Positions 11,771 to 22,966 of a stretch of DNA of 64,000 nucleotides are shown here, piece by piece. The notes beneath the pieces were generated by a model. That model saw nothing but the letters and a program-made list of their open reading frames with translations, made no database searches and was not told where the DNA came from. Source of the DNA: Vandiemenella viatica (lineage: Eukaryota; Arthropoda; Insecta; Orthoptera; Morabidae); NCBI GenBank assembly GCA_031002005.1, contig JARYHS010009186.1, positions 248,677,894 to 248,741,893 of the forward strand. Reading direction: 5' to 3'. Position 1 is the stretch's first letter, and every line of letters starts with the position of its first letter. The translations under genes and the position numbers were made by a program.

Positions 11771-12587
11771 GGACATAACTGCTGATGTCTGCAAATAATT
11801 AATTTATACATAATTTAGATGGACGATGTTCTAGATAGAGGGTGTAAGAGATGTAGATATCAAATTATAGGATTTCCTTAATTAAAATCTTGAATCTTTT
11901 TAAGCTTGGCTCAATAAAAAACAGACATAGAATTCACTACAGAAGATGACAGTAATTTTAGTAATAAAAAACTTCAAATGCACTAGTAGATACACATACA
12001 CAGTATGTGTATGTCAATCACATGTATTAACATATTTGCTAATGACAGGAAATGGGATTGATTCTGGAGTCTTTAATAAATTCCTAACTTACCAAAAGAT
12101 TCAAAGCAGAAGGTAACTAAAAACAAATATCAACAAAAACAAAGGGAGAAATTTAATTAAAAACATTGATAGGTTGAACATTGCACAGACATGCTGCAAT
12201 GAAAAACAAGTGTTGGAATTTAGGACATTAAGGTTATTACTACTATCAGTTGAAACTAGGATATGAAAATTGGACCTATCGTTTATCACAGTAGTATGCA
12301 AGAAGGTCATTACAATTAAAAATAATAATAAAATAATAAAAAAAGCAAATACAGAAACATCTTAGTGTTTGATATGAGTAATAGGTGATTTGAAATATTG
12401 TATAAATGCATATTTTATTTATGTTTGTAATAGTCCCAACCCTCCAGCCTCAAAATTGGTTAAGAATTTGGTTTAATTTGAATATCCATAATTAAATTCA
12501 TATTTGCTCAAAGCATTTCACTTTTTTGTAATTACCATAGTATTGATTATAATTATTTTATTAATGTTTATAATTGTATAAACTCAC
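11771..12587. other. Intronic AT-rich sequence, nothing recognised
   Basis: No repeat family, RNA gene or meaningful open frame was identified between the LINE fragment and the ankyrin exon. Confidence 0.5.
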
Positions 12588-12686
12588 TTTACAATCTCCA
12601 CATAAAGCTGCCTCGTGAAGTGGTGTTGATCCAGTCTTATCAACAGCATTTAGATCTGCACCATGTTCAGTCAAAATTTGGAGAAC
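12588..12686 (-). CDS. Ankyrin-repeat protein, internal exon (one repeat)
   Basis: A 99-bp, 33-codon, phase-0 exon on the minus strand encodes one textbook ankyrin repeat: VLQILTEHGADLNAVDKTG followed by STPLHEAALCGD. The acceptor is TTCTAG and the donor GTGAGT. Joined to the large exon at 15395-16967, it continues a repeat begun by GRSAVSVAIMRGYDQ, and it reads directly into the next repeat at 4715-4813. The TPLH signature and the exact repeat-per-exon structure make this a confident exon although it is far too short to stand out as an ORF. Confidence 0.85.
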
Positions 12687-14612
12687 CTAGAAGTAATCAT
12701 AACCAATATAACAAACAAAACTGACTGTAACAATCAGTGAGCTTCTCCTCCATTCATTGCAAAGTTATAACACTCCACTTCAGGTCTCCCATTTCTAATA
12801 CAATATCCAATTTTAGTGGTAATACATCATGACCTTGTGTCAATAATTTTAAATATAAAATAATATATTCACTTATTTGAGTTAGTATTACAAATTATAA
12901 ATGTGCAATACTAATCCTATTTTATGAATGCAAGGAAAAACTAGTTGATTCAGAGTTGAGTAAAATAAATAATTATGAAGTCAAGAATGAAGAAAAAAGG
13001 AAAAAGTCTAGGATCGCACAATAATACTGAGGGTGGATGAAGCTGTAGAAATTATAAAGCAATTATTTGGACTGCAAATAGAAAAACCAACTGAAGTGTG
13101 TAAATTTTATTATGGCAGCAGAAAAATAAGTGACACACTTATGTAAATTGTCACTAGTTGGTGATTAAGTATGAAAAGTTGTGTTTGGTTTGACACGCAA
13201 AGTTATTGATTAAAATATGATCGACAGTCTTTGGAAGTAAAAGAGTACAAAACAAGAAAAAATGTGTAAACATTTTTTCTCGTGTGATAAGAGGAAGAAA
13301 TGAGTAGTTTTTTGAAATTGTAAGCCGAGAACTAACATCATAGGTCAACTAAGAATAAAAGGAGACGTAAGATGTTCTCGTCCTGGCTGGAAACAACCAA
13401 AGAGACATACTGAAGTAAAAGTAAACTAATAACAATTTGTTTAAGAAAGGGTTAGTGAAAGTAAGCACTTGATAGTTGTTGCATATTAAAATAAAATTAA
13501 TGAATTGTTTCTTTTGGGAAAAAATTGATGAATTATATTCCATGTTGAGGTCAGGATGAAAGGTTACAAACTGTCCGCCATACGACAGGATAAGTTAAAT
13601 GCCATTTAAATATTGAACTGCAAAACCGGATTTTTATGATGATTTTAAGTAGAAAATGTTTAAAAATATTTGTGATTAATAGTTGTTGAACAAGATTTTA
13701 TACATTTTTGTTAAATTGGAGAGAGGACATTTATGGCCAGTTCATAAGCCAATGTAATTAAATTAGTATAATAACTGAGGGATTTAAAGTATACATAGAA
13801 TAAAATGGGTGTGCGAATAGAAATAAAAATAAGATTTTAAAAATGAAAATAACTGATATTTAAAGTGAAATGTGTTTGAAAAATAATTACGCAAAAGAAT
13901 TCACCTTAAAAAAAATATATAGAATGTGTATGCTGACATTAACATCCAAAGTATACAATGAATTGGTTGGTTGGGGAAAGATTTATTACATATCTTACGT
14001 TATAGAAAATCACTAACTTCTATTGCCTTCTGAAAAATCTATTTATTAATTTTGGGAAACAGAGGGGAACCATTACTTCTGTTTTTAGCATTTCAAAATG
14101 ATTCTAAAATTATAATTTATTCAGTACTCATAAATGCTTACAGACAGAGGTATTGTGAGAAGAAGTTGAAAGAACTACAGTATTTGTCTTTGGGTATTAA
14201 TGAAGAAGAAAAAATTGAGGTACTACAGAGGAAGCTAGCTTGTGATAAACAAGGGAAGACTGTTGCATTGAACTTGAACAATGAAGAAGAGTTCTTAAGT
14301 ACTATAAAAAAAAATGGATATGTGGCGAGACAATAACCAAATGATGAGATCTGGTAGGAATACGGAAACAACTTATGACAATAAATGGAGGAAAATATTT
14401 GTTTGGAAGAATCCACAGTGGAGAAATTGTAACAGTGACAATACGAGGTGTTTTTAAGAAAAAGATCTCAACTCAATACAATGTGAATGGAAAAAACAGA
14501 CTATATGAAATGGTGGAGAAAATCGAAGAGATATTTTGGATAACTGTAGCTCTTATCCAGGGGTTCAATCAGTCTCAAGAAATAGGATAATTGGATCCAA
14601 AGGGAAAGTAAA
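12687..14612. other. Intronic AT-rich sequence with one unrecognised frame
   Basis: Mostly uninterpretable AT-rich sequence. A plus-strand frame at 14052-14336 encodes a lysine- and glutamate-rich, probably helical peptide (KKLKELQYLSLGINEEEKIE) and is followed in other frames by more such text to about 14590. It could be a decayed LINE ORF1 or gag fragment, but no diagnostic motif is present and no function is assigned. Confidence 0.4.
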
Positions 14613-14791
14613 TGGCAGAAAAGATTTTTTTTAATAAAAAAACTGCTTTACGTCTCTCATTTGCCTGGAGTGATTTTGGGAAACCATGGAAAACCCAAAT
14701 CTGGATGCCGGGATGGGGATTCGAACCGCCGTCCTCCCGAATGCGAGGCCAGAACGCTATCCGTTACACCACCACGCTCAGTGGCAGAAAA
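14613..14791 (-). mobile_element. tRNA-derived SINE with internal deletion and 10-bp TSD
   Basis: This is a minus-strand copy of the SINE family seen at 25878 and 59363. It has a poly-A tail (poly-T on the plus strand, 14624-14632), then CTGCTTTACGTCTC, then the GGAAAACCCAAATCTGGATG body block, then a box B-like GGATTCGAACC. The central 90-100 bp present in the other copies (the GGAAGGAATTCGGCCATGGC region) is absent. TGGCAGAAAA flanks both sides (14613-14622 and 14782-14791), a 10-bp target-site duplication. It sits about 0.6 kb beyond the donor of the main ankyrin exon, within its intron. Confidence 0.85.
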
Positions 14792-15394
14792 AGGAAGTGA
14801 TAAAGGTACATAAAGGAACTATATGGAACAATCAGTATCGAACAAGAAGGATGCCAGAGAAAAGTAAAGCAGATGGTCAAATACTTTGACAGAAATGGAA
14901 AGCGTAACACCCAGACGGAATTGGTGGAACTTTAGAAAACTTTGTAGGTAGATTCAGGGTCATACACAGTGTAAATCATAACAAACCAAAATTTATCATG
15001 CCAAGTTTATTCCCATTAGTTACATGTGTCAGTAAAAAGTGTGCCCACCCTGAGCCCCTATGTCAAAATATAAACATCTATTTGTAGTAGGAGAGAGACC
15101 ATACCTCATCATATTGCCTTACATTCCATTGAAAACAACTTTATTTTTCCCATTCATGCCCTATTTTAAACTGCTTTTTCAATATTTTTCAATGCAGTAA
15201 CAAATTCCAAACAAATACCAAGTATTAATAATGGATTCTACGCTCTGATTTGTGAATACCATCATCAATTTTGAATACTGAGATATCAGGGATAATTTTC
15301 TAAAGTTCACTTTTGACAATTTGATGAAGCATATCCTTCTAAAAATAAAACATAAAGTGTCAGTGGTAATTAAGCAAACAAAACATTTCTTTAC

Positions 15395-16967
15395 CTGGTC
15401 ATATCCTCTCATTATAGCTACACTAACAGCAGATCTTCCTTTTTCGTCAACTGGCCATGTTACTGCAGAAGGTTCCCTGCAGAGCACATGATATAACAGT
15501 GAGGTGTAACCATTAATACAAGCATTCACCCACAATTTATGTAGGTCTTGACATTTCAGAAAGCAATCATTTAATTGTTCCGAACCAAGGTGTTGCGTCA
15601 ATATATCCAACATATGCCATTTCTCAAGTTTCATGGCATAGTCTCCTATTGTCCATCCTAGTAAAGTATCTTTGACTATACTAACCTCACTTCTCTTCTG
15701 AGATGTTAATATCAGACTAAGCACATTGTCCCTGTCAAACAATACTGCCAAATGCCCAGCAGTCATTCCTGCTTCATTAACCTCCAATACACTTTTCCTA
15801 TTATCTCTTAACACTGAGGAAACTCTGTCAACATCATTCATGAGGACTGCTTGGTGGAGAACATGACCTTGGCAAAGCAGGTAATTCAGAGCAGCCAGGT
15901 AAAAGTCCATTTCCTTTCTAAAAATTGCATTTTCAAAAAATTTTCCACATTTTGATATGTTGTTGAAACTCCAAACTGCAGCTAAATATTCATAATGTAT
16001 TCTGTGCTCAAATTTGAGTCTATCATCAACAAGTTTCCTTACCGACATATCTGGAGTAATGCTCTGTAGATCTCCGATGCCAATTTGCTGAAGCAAATCC
16101 TTCTCAAAAAGATAGTTGAGTGCAAATTCCTGCACCTGCAGTGTTTCTGATTTTCTGTTTGACTTTAACTCAGAATCTGCATTCAGAAACCTATTCCACA
16201 TTTCATCAAATGCTTCAATTCTTCTCAGTATAAGGTCCCACCAAATATTTGAATCTTTGGTTAGATATGCTGATTTTTTAGAAGTTTCTTCAACAGAATC
16301 CAACCATTTAGCAATCTTTGACTCCAGCAGCTTAACAGCTTCAAATGATTCTTTGCCAGAAATAACCAAAGTTTCTTCAAGTTCTTTCCTAACTGATTCC
16401 TGAAATGTGTCAATTGTACAACCATGCACCAAACAGAAGGAATCATTTATGAACGAATACAGGAATTGGTTGTTTAGGTACACATATATGTGTCCCATAC
16501 CTTCCTCATTGTGCAGAAAAGTCTCTTTAGATCCAATATTCAAAAATTGAGGACAGTGTGTCCTAGTATTTGTGATACATTCCTCTATTTTAGCATCAGT
16601 TAAGAGATAATACTTAATTTTTTCAATGTTCACATAATGTCCATTCATTTGCTTAAAGTGTCTAATATTTCCAATGATTTTCTTATAATTTTCACACACT
16701 CTTTTAAGATTAAATTCATCATGCTGTGATGTCACAAAACTTTTATGGGTAATAGACCTTTTCTGACATGATTTAACATTCAATAAAAATAACACTGGGC
16801 ATTGGGAGCAATTACCATCCACCGTCAGAACTAAAGTACCATCCAAATAGTCATAAATATTCTTATCATAGGCCAGACTGAAGTTGTCGAAGTGTCTTCT
16901 ACAATTCACATACAAATATGTAAGTGCTGACACCTTGTACTCCATTCCATCTGCAGTCAGGTATCTG
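15395..16967 (-). CDS. Ankyrin-repeat protein, large internal exon (~524 codons)
   Basis: This is the only long intact host-like frame in the window. It opens after a TTTCAGCAG acceptor and closes at a GTAAAG donor directly after GYDQ, in phase 0 with the exon at 12588-12686. The first ~350 residues are non-repeat sequence rich in aromatic and cysteine residues; GMEYKVSALTYLYVN starts a block resembling, from memory, the N-terminal region of some large arthropod-specific ankyrin proteins. The last ~150 residues hold weak ankyrin-type helices (HVLHQAVLMNDVDRV, GMTAGHLAVLFDRDN). No NACHT P-loop or kinase motif is visible. The frame continues past the donor to 15179, but that text is intron-like. 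A CAGCAG acceptor could add or remove one codon. Upstream exons were not found. Confidence 0.8.
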
Positions 16968-17464
16968 CTGAAAGTGAAAACAAGTATCACTATTATTTGT
17001 CATTAATAAGAGGAGATTTTATTCTAAAATTAAAATAAGATGCACACTAAAAAGAATATTATAATTTAATTTAATTTTGATAGAGTGTGACAAACTATAA
17101 CGCTTATTCACTTTAAACAGGCGTCGTTGCATGCTTAAGTCATGTCATATTACTACGTTTATAATAATGTTTTAATTTAATGTACAGTACCTCCTTTATT
17201 AAAATTCTTCACAAAATAAATATTACTTTAATATTCAGCACTTCCTTTATTATGGTACTTCACAAATCCAATGCATCACCGCCAATATAATATAATATAA
17301 TATCACTGCTCAAGGCAACAGCTAAACTTCCTTATTTTTCTTCCTCTCTTCACTTGTTCTTCAAAGATTGTTATATTACAAATTAAATGCGGGGTCTAAG
17401 TACTTGTAATTTGACAAGTGCTCACTTTGGTAGCAATTTCTGTACTTCAATTTTTCCCTTTCTA

Positions 17465-18310
17465 TATCTGCCTCTACATCTATACTCCAATATTAACAAA
17501 ATTATTGATGGCATAGAGTATTCTGCATCAAAATTAATCTCTACAATGTGTATGAGAGAAGAAATGATTCATATAAATGTCAGTACAGCACCTTATTTCC
17601 AAAGTCTCATCTCTCCTGTCATTGCCACCCAAATAGGTTGGTGGATGACGTACTTCTTAGTATTCACAAAAAAAAAGTGGGTATATTCATGTTTATCAAT
17701 AAGTTCAATCGAAATCTATGTCGTATGTCTACCAGAGAATCCCAGTTCATTCTACGAATCCATTCTGTGAAGCTTTCATAAGGGCTGTGGCAAGCAATCA
17801 TGATTGAGAGGCTCTCCTCCCTACTTTTCCTACACTGTCAATCAATCCCCTCCAAAATTGATCACAAATGCCACAACAGTAGTTCAGATGTAAATGCAAA
17901 AGAGTTTTGTTTGTGCAAAATAATTCTTCAAGATTTGACATATGAATTGCAGACTAGAATTAGCTCTACTTACAATTGAGCAGGTTCCACTTCACTTTGC
18001 TTTGTACTGTTTGCCCAAATACTTCAGGTAATCGATTATACCAATAACTGTATGGTTTCATTTGTACCTCTGAACAAATGAATTCTTTTATCTACTTCTG
18101 TACATTGCCTTGCACTTTTTACTATTTTCTGTAGGTTGTCATTCATTCAACCCAACATGCCAAAATAGCATTCAGAGGGCACCTGAATTTCTAAACAGTC
18201 AGCCAGATTCCTTACTTCCTTAAAGATAATGGCATCATCGGCGAATAATCTCAAAATGCTATTAATGTTTTCTTCTCAATCATTTATAAAAATTAAGAAA
18301 ATAATTTTTA
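17465..18310 (-). mobile_element. CR1-like LINE fragment, family A
   Basis: The same family as 7255-9237, in the same orientation and collinear with its 3' half. CTACATCTATACTCC at 17473 is the remnant of the TAGATG-type tail. About 17600-17900 matches the thumb region (complement of AATAGGTTGGTGGATGA), and about 18180-18300 matches the FADD region (GCATCATCGGCGAATAATCT). Many indels and stops are present, and it is more decayed than the copy at 7255. Confidence 0.8.
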
Positions 18311-18840
18311 AAAAAGGATATAAAGGAGGTAACCTTATTACCTCAGATGTAGTTTGACGAGGCATTGACCATCTATGGTTGAAGTCAAGAAATTTTCAGA
18401 CCTGTCATATACTGTTTCCTTCATTCTGTATGTTATTTTTGCAGTTGTGGGTTTTTATCTACAGTCGATGCTGAGCTGCACTTTATGATCATGGTTGAAA
18501 TCCACTATGATAGTGTGAATCCAGTGCTTTCCTTGTGCTCCAGTCTTTCGTTACTTCTGACGATTGACGAGATGATCAATGGATTTCGTTACTTGCTAAC
18601 ATTGCCGAGCGGAGTGGAGTTCTGTGTGCTGAATAGAGGTGAAGGAAGGACCAATGTCATGAAGGATACTTCATTGGAAGTGAGGGGAACATGGATAATC
18701 TTACGTGCAAAACAGATGAGGAAAACATGAATCATATTATAAACATTTCATGTGGCAAAATGGTGATATATTATAAGTGCAGAAACTATTTAAAAACAAA
18801 AAAATTGCTTAAGAATTATGTACACTATTTACAGCAATTG
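18311..18840. other. Unrecognised spacer with a short plus-strand frame
   Basis: The 81-codon frame at 18485-18730 has no recognisable domain, and its context is all repeat debris. It is left unassigned. Confidence 0.4.
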
Positions 18841-19015
18841 ATAATAAACTCAACTGTGCATGACACATTGGCCAGGTGGTAGAAAAAAAGGTTAGTAAAT
18901 CCTTCATTTCTGGAGACGGTGATGAGAAGATTTTCTAGAGAAGTGAAAGAATTGGTTACAGAACATTGATCAGATAGTTGGTTGAATATGGTGGTGTGCC
19001 AGAAGATCCAAAACC
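18840..19015 (+). mobile_element. CR1-like LINE fragment, family B (thumb region)
   Basis: Its nucleotide text matches the LINE copy at 35640-35820 (GGCCAGGTGGTAGAAAAAAA against GGCAGGTGGTAGGAAAGGGG, then ATGAGAAGATTTTCTAGAGA and GGTTGAATATGGTGG). This is the RT thumb segment that encodes the L-V-R-LLEYG block in better copies. It breaks off at about 19015, before the hAT-derived segment. Confidence 0.65.
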
Positions 19016-19069
19016 AAAGAAGACGAGGAATGGAGATATTTTACGCGGCCACAACAACAGAGGAAGAGC

Positions 19070-19590
19070 CGTATGGTGCAATGAGTCCACAGGCTTTGCT
19101 GTGAATAAGTGCCTGTAATCCACCATAGCCAGACATTGATTAAGGACCATCAGTACATCCACTGATACACTTTTCCCAATCCACAATGCCACAGTTTTCT
19201 CCAAATGTTTCAAGATGTGCATGTTATTGCCTTGCAGAAATAAATTCGAGGCATTTGGTTTGTCAAACATATTTCACAATTATGCTAGTTTTAGCAAAAA
19301 GTCTGGTTTGTTAAGTACCTTGAGTTTGCATGATCTTCCTCTTGCAGAAAAGAGAATTTATAGATATAACTCGAATGCACGGGATAAAATAATTCCTCCT
19401 TAAAGCCATCATGATCTGCAGTAACATAAAATGTCTGCATAGAATTCAGCTCCCATGTCAATACATAATTTCTGGAACAATCCAGCTTTCAATGGCCTGG
19501 TTTTTATGTAGTTTCGTACGTCTTGACACGTTTTAATACAAAGCTAAATTGAGAATTCATAGATTAATATAAGTGTTTTCCTATGGATGA
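19070..19590 (-). pseudogene. Second hAT (ZBED-like) copy in permuted order
   Basis: Two blocks match the hAT element at 5155-6597 closely, but in the opposite order. The block at 19075-19185 (GCAATGAGTCCACAGGCTTT) corresponds to 6274-6390. The block at 19186-19590 (ATGCCACAGTTTTCTCCAAA) corresponds to 5879-6265. In the first copy the first block lies to the right of the second; here it lies to the left. Both read as minus-strand transposase remnants with stops. Neither inverted end was found. Confidence 0.7.
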
Positions 19591-20000
19591 GCCGGTAGTG
19601 ACGACATCGGAATTCAGGATAGCAAGTATTAACAACCGATTGGAAGGAAATTGGAGGACTCACAGTCAGCGCAGAGCATCGAAATATAAGTGCAATGCAG
19701 ATAAATTTGAATAGTTGAAGGTAAATTCATTTTAGACCATTTTTCCTGTTTCTTTTTTTTTTTAAATGTTCAGCATGAATAAGGAAAACAATTTTGAAAA
19801 TGGGGGGAGGGGGTGTTGGTAAAGAAGATGCCAGAAGCCAGCAACCCTTGTTACTATTGTTGAACCCCAAAATACTTTCACCAGTGAGTAAAAGTTCATC
19901 ACTAGCTCCTGATAGCAGTCCACCAACTCTCCCATACTCACCACAAATGCATCAATATTTGAAAGTCCAGCAGGTCCTGAGAAGGATAATCTGATCCTAA

Positions 20001-21275
20001 TGAATAAAACTTTCTCGGGTAGCTAGCCGAGTTAGTACATCGTTTGACCACGACGTTTCGGCGGTCACAATCTCTGCCGCCATTGTCAAGTGACTGCTGC
20101 CGGTAGGTTATTGAGGTGCTTATATATCACGCGAAGTCCGCGCTACGTCATCCTTTTTCCTGTCGGCCAATGGCTAGTGACGGGAAACATTGGCCACTAG
20201 CGGGAAGCGTTCCTATTGGCGGAAGCCATTAGCTGCTGGTGGGTTCCGCTGATTGCTGGCACGCAAGAGAGGTGCGTGTTTCCCAGGAGTCCTGCTGCAC
20301 TCTCGTTTTCTGGATTGCTGGGCTCCAGGCTTTACTTAACTGAAATCCAGTATCTCTGTTAACGAGGTCCTTCGAGATACGAATATCGATAGCTTCCGAG
20401 AAAACACTGTCCCAATAACCTCTCGTACGTGCAAGAATTCTTGTTGCTTTGAAATTAAAGCCATGTCCCGTGTCAATACTGTGTTCAGCAACCGCTGACT
20501 TGTCGATCTGGCCCAGGCGGACGTTGCGCGCATGTTCGGCGCACCTTTGGTTAATACATCGTGTTGTTTGTCCGATGTAAGCCTTTCCGCATTCGCAAGG
20601 AATGCGATATACGCCAGGTGTTGGTAAGGCTATATCGTCCTTGGGTGACCGCAGTATATTCCTAATTTTGGCCGTTGGTCGGAAAATGGTTTTAATGCCA
20701 CATTTACTTAAAATTCTGCCAATCTTAGCGGTAGTCGTTCCGACATAAGGAAGGAAGGCGAAGCGGCTCGGGTCTTCCTGCTGTCGTATTTTCCTCCTTC
20801 CTGCTCGTGTGCAAACCGAGTTTATTAATGCCTCGTTGAAACCGTTCTTGCGGAAAGTTTCCCGTAAATGACACATTTCCGCCTGCAAACTATCCTTGTC
20901 ACAGAGAGTTCGCGCCCTGTGCACCAAGGTTTCCAGTACTGATCTGCGTTGGGCCGGGTGGTGGTGGCTGCGCGCGTTGAGATAGAGATCAGTATGTGTT
21001 GGTTTCCTGTACACAGAATGACTTACAGTGCCATCAGCTCTCTTTTCGATCAAAATATCCAAAAATGGAAGGCGGCCATTCCTCTCCATCTCCATTGCAA
21101 ATTTAATGTTTTCGTTGATCCCATTAAGATGTTGTAAAAATTCTTGTAGACTATTGATACCATGCGGCCATACTATAAACGTGTCATCAACATAACGAAA
21201 GAAACAGGTTGTTTTTTTTTGGGGCACTTGCTAGAGCATGTTCTTCGAAATGTTCCATATAAAAATCGGCAATTG
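20001..21275 (-). repeat. Left arm of the Penelope-like inverted repeat
   Basis: This arm runs from TGAATAAAACTTTCTCGG to CAATTG and is the inverse of 21921-23194. The visible differences are few single substitutions plus a homopolymer difference near 21210 (a T run where the other arm has AAAACAG). It contains the minus-strand frame 21227-20229 and a mutated hammerhead-like fold at 20094-20047. Confidence 0.9.
20229..21227 (-). CDS. Penelope-like RT C-terminus plus GIY-YIG endonuclease (partial)
   Basis: A 332-codon open frame. It begins just before the catalytic RT block FFRYVDDTFIVWP (the YVDD box), continues through the RT thumb, and ends with a GIY-YIG nuclease around residues 205-260 (GVYRIPCECGKAYIGQT, with the following R and E-H residues). 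It lacks the N-terminal RT blocks because the arm stops at 21275. The frame is intact and differs from the other copy at only about five residues (for example E/K after MEM, R/W after NIL, T/M in SIDxGHG). That argues for a recent origin. Penelope-like enzymes combine RT with this nuclease for target-primed insertion. Confidence 0.9.
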   Translation of the reverse strand: MPQKKTTCFFRYVDDTFIVWPHGINSLQEFLQHLNGINENIKFAMEMERNGRLPFLDILIEKRADGTVSHSVYRKPTHTDLYLNARSHHHPAQRRSVLETLVHRARTLCDKDSLQAEMCHLRETFRKNGFNEALINSVCTRAGRRKIRQQEDPSRFAFLPYVGTTTAKIGRILSKCGIKTIFRPTAKIRNILRSPKDDIALPTPGVYRIPCECGKAYIGQTTRCINQRCAEHARNVRLGQIDKSAVAEHSIDTGHGFNFKATRILARTRGYWDSVFSEAIDIRISKDLVNRDTGFQLSKAWSPAIQKTRVQQDSWETRTSLACQQSAEPTSS

Positions 21276-22966
21276 CTCTTCGAACGCTACGAGAGGATAT
21301 GGACATCATTATCTTCCCTGCAGACAAAGGAAATTCGACCGTCATCCTCAACTCGGATGAATACAGGCAGAAGCTGTCGCAGATGTTAAATTACGACGCC
21401 TATAGGAGACTTACTAAGGATCCTACTGCGGTATTGCCGAGGAAAACTGTAAAGCTATTGAAAGAATCAGGAACAGACGCCGAAACAAGCAAGCGCCTCC
21501 AGCCACGAGCACCGGTTCCACCTAGATTGTATGGGCTGCCAAAGATACATAAGGATGGTACTCCTTTATGCCCGATAGTGAGTGCTATAAGCTCACCTAC
21601 TTACCAACTGGCAAAATATCTAACAAGTAGACTATCACCACTCGTGGGAAAAAGTCCCCACCATGTGAAGAACTCTGTTGAGTTCATAAACATGTTGAAA
21701 GATCTTCGACTGGGGGCAGACGACATCATGGTCAGCTTCCATGTCGTGTCACTTTTTACGAGGGTGCCACTAGCGGACTCATTAGCGTTGCTGGCGAAAC
21801 ACTTTTCTCCCAAGGAAGTGGAACTGTTCCGTCATGTGCTCCAGTCAACCTACTTTCAATTCGATGAGGAATATTATGAGCAGGTTGATGGGGTTGCTAT
21901 GGGCTCGCCGTTGTCTCCAGCAATTGCCGATTTTTATATGGAACATTTCGAAGAACATGCTCTAGCAAGTGCCCCAAAACAGCCAACCTGTTTCTTTCGT
22001 TATGTTGATGACACGTTTATAGTATGGCCGCATGGTATCAATAGTCTACAAGAATTTTTACAACATCTTAATGGGATCAACGAAAACATTAAATTTGCAA
22101 TGGAGATGAAGAGGAATGGCCGCCTTCCATTTTTGGATATTTTGATCGAAAAGAGAGCTGATGGCACTGTAAGTCATTCTGTGTACAGGAAACCAACACA
22201 TACTGATCTCTATCTCAACGCGCGCAGCCACCACCACCCGGCCCAACGCAGATCAGTACTGGAAACCTTGGTGCACAGGGCGCGAACTCTCTGTGACAAG
22301 GATAGTTTGCAGGCGGAAATGTGTCATTTACGGGAAACTTTCCGCAAGAACGGTTTCAACGAGGCATTAATAAACTCGGTTTGCACACGAGCAGGAAGGA
22401 GGAAAATACGACAGCAGGAAGACCCGAGCCGCTTCGCCTTCCTTCCTTATGTCGGAACGACTACCGCTAAGATTGGCAGAATTTTAAGTAAATGTGGCAT
22501 TAAAACCATTTTCCGACCAACGGCCAAAATTAGGAATATACTGTGGTCACCCAAGGACGATATAGCCTTACCAACGCCTGGCGTATATCGCATTCCTTGC
22601 GAATGCGGAAAGGCTTACATCGGACAAACAACACGATGTATTAACCAAAGGTGCGCCGAACATGCGCGCAACGTCCGCCTGGGCCAGATCGACAAGTCAG
22701 CGGTTGCTGAACACAGTATTGACATGGGACATGGCTTTAATTTCAAAGCAACAAGAATTCTTGCGCGTACGAGAGGTTATTGGGACAGTGTTTTCTCGGA
22801 AGCTATCGAAATTCGTATCTCGAAGGACCTCGTTAACAGAGATACTGGATTTCAGTTAAGTAAAGCCTGGAGCCCAGCAATCCAGAAAACGAGAATGCAG
22901 CAGGACTCCTGGGAAACACGCACCTCTCTTGCGTGCCAGCAATCAGCGGAACCCACCAGCAGCTAA
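21276..22966 (+). CDS. Penelope-like RT plus GIY-YIG endonuclease, 5'-truncated
   Basis: The annotated ATG is at 21299, but recognisable RT homology starts at the junction itself, 21276 (LRTLRED just before MDIIIFPADKGNSTVIL). The ATG is therefore an internal methionine and the true N-terminus is missing. Within the 555 residues are the ADKGN block, the PPRLYGLPKIHK block (about 75-90), the GVAMGSPLSP block (about 197-206), RYVDD (about 235), and the GIY-YIG domain near the C-terminus. Complete relatives are longer at the N-terminus. The frame is open throughout, but the element probably cannot make a full protein. Confidence 0.92.

Noticed and set aside
15179..15394. Coding continuation of the large ankyrin frame past 15395
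   Set aside because: A GTAAAG donor follows GYDQ, and the next exon at 12686 continues the ankyrin repeat exactly. The extra frame text has no repeat character.
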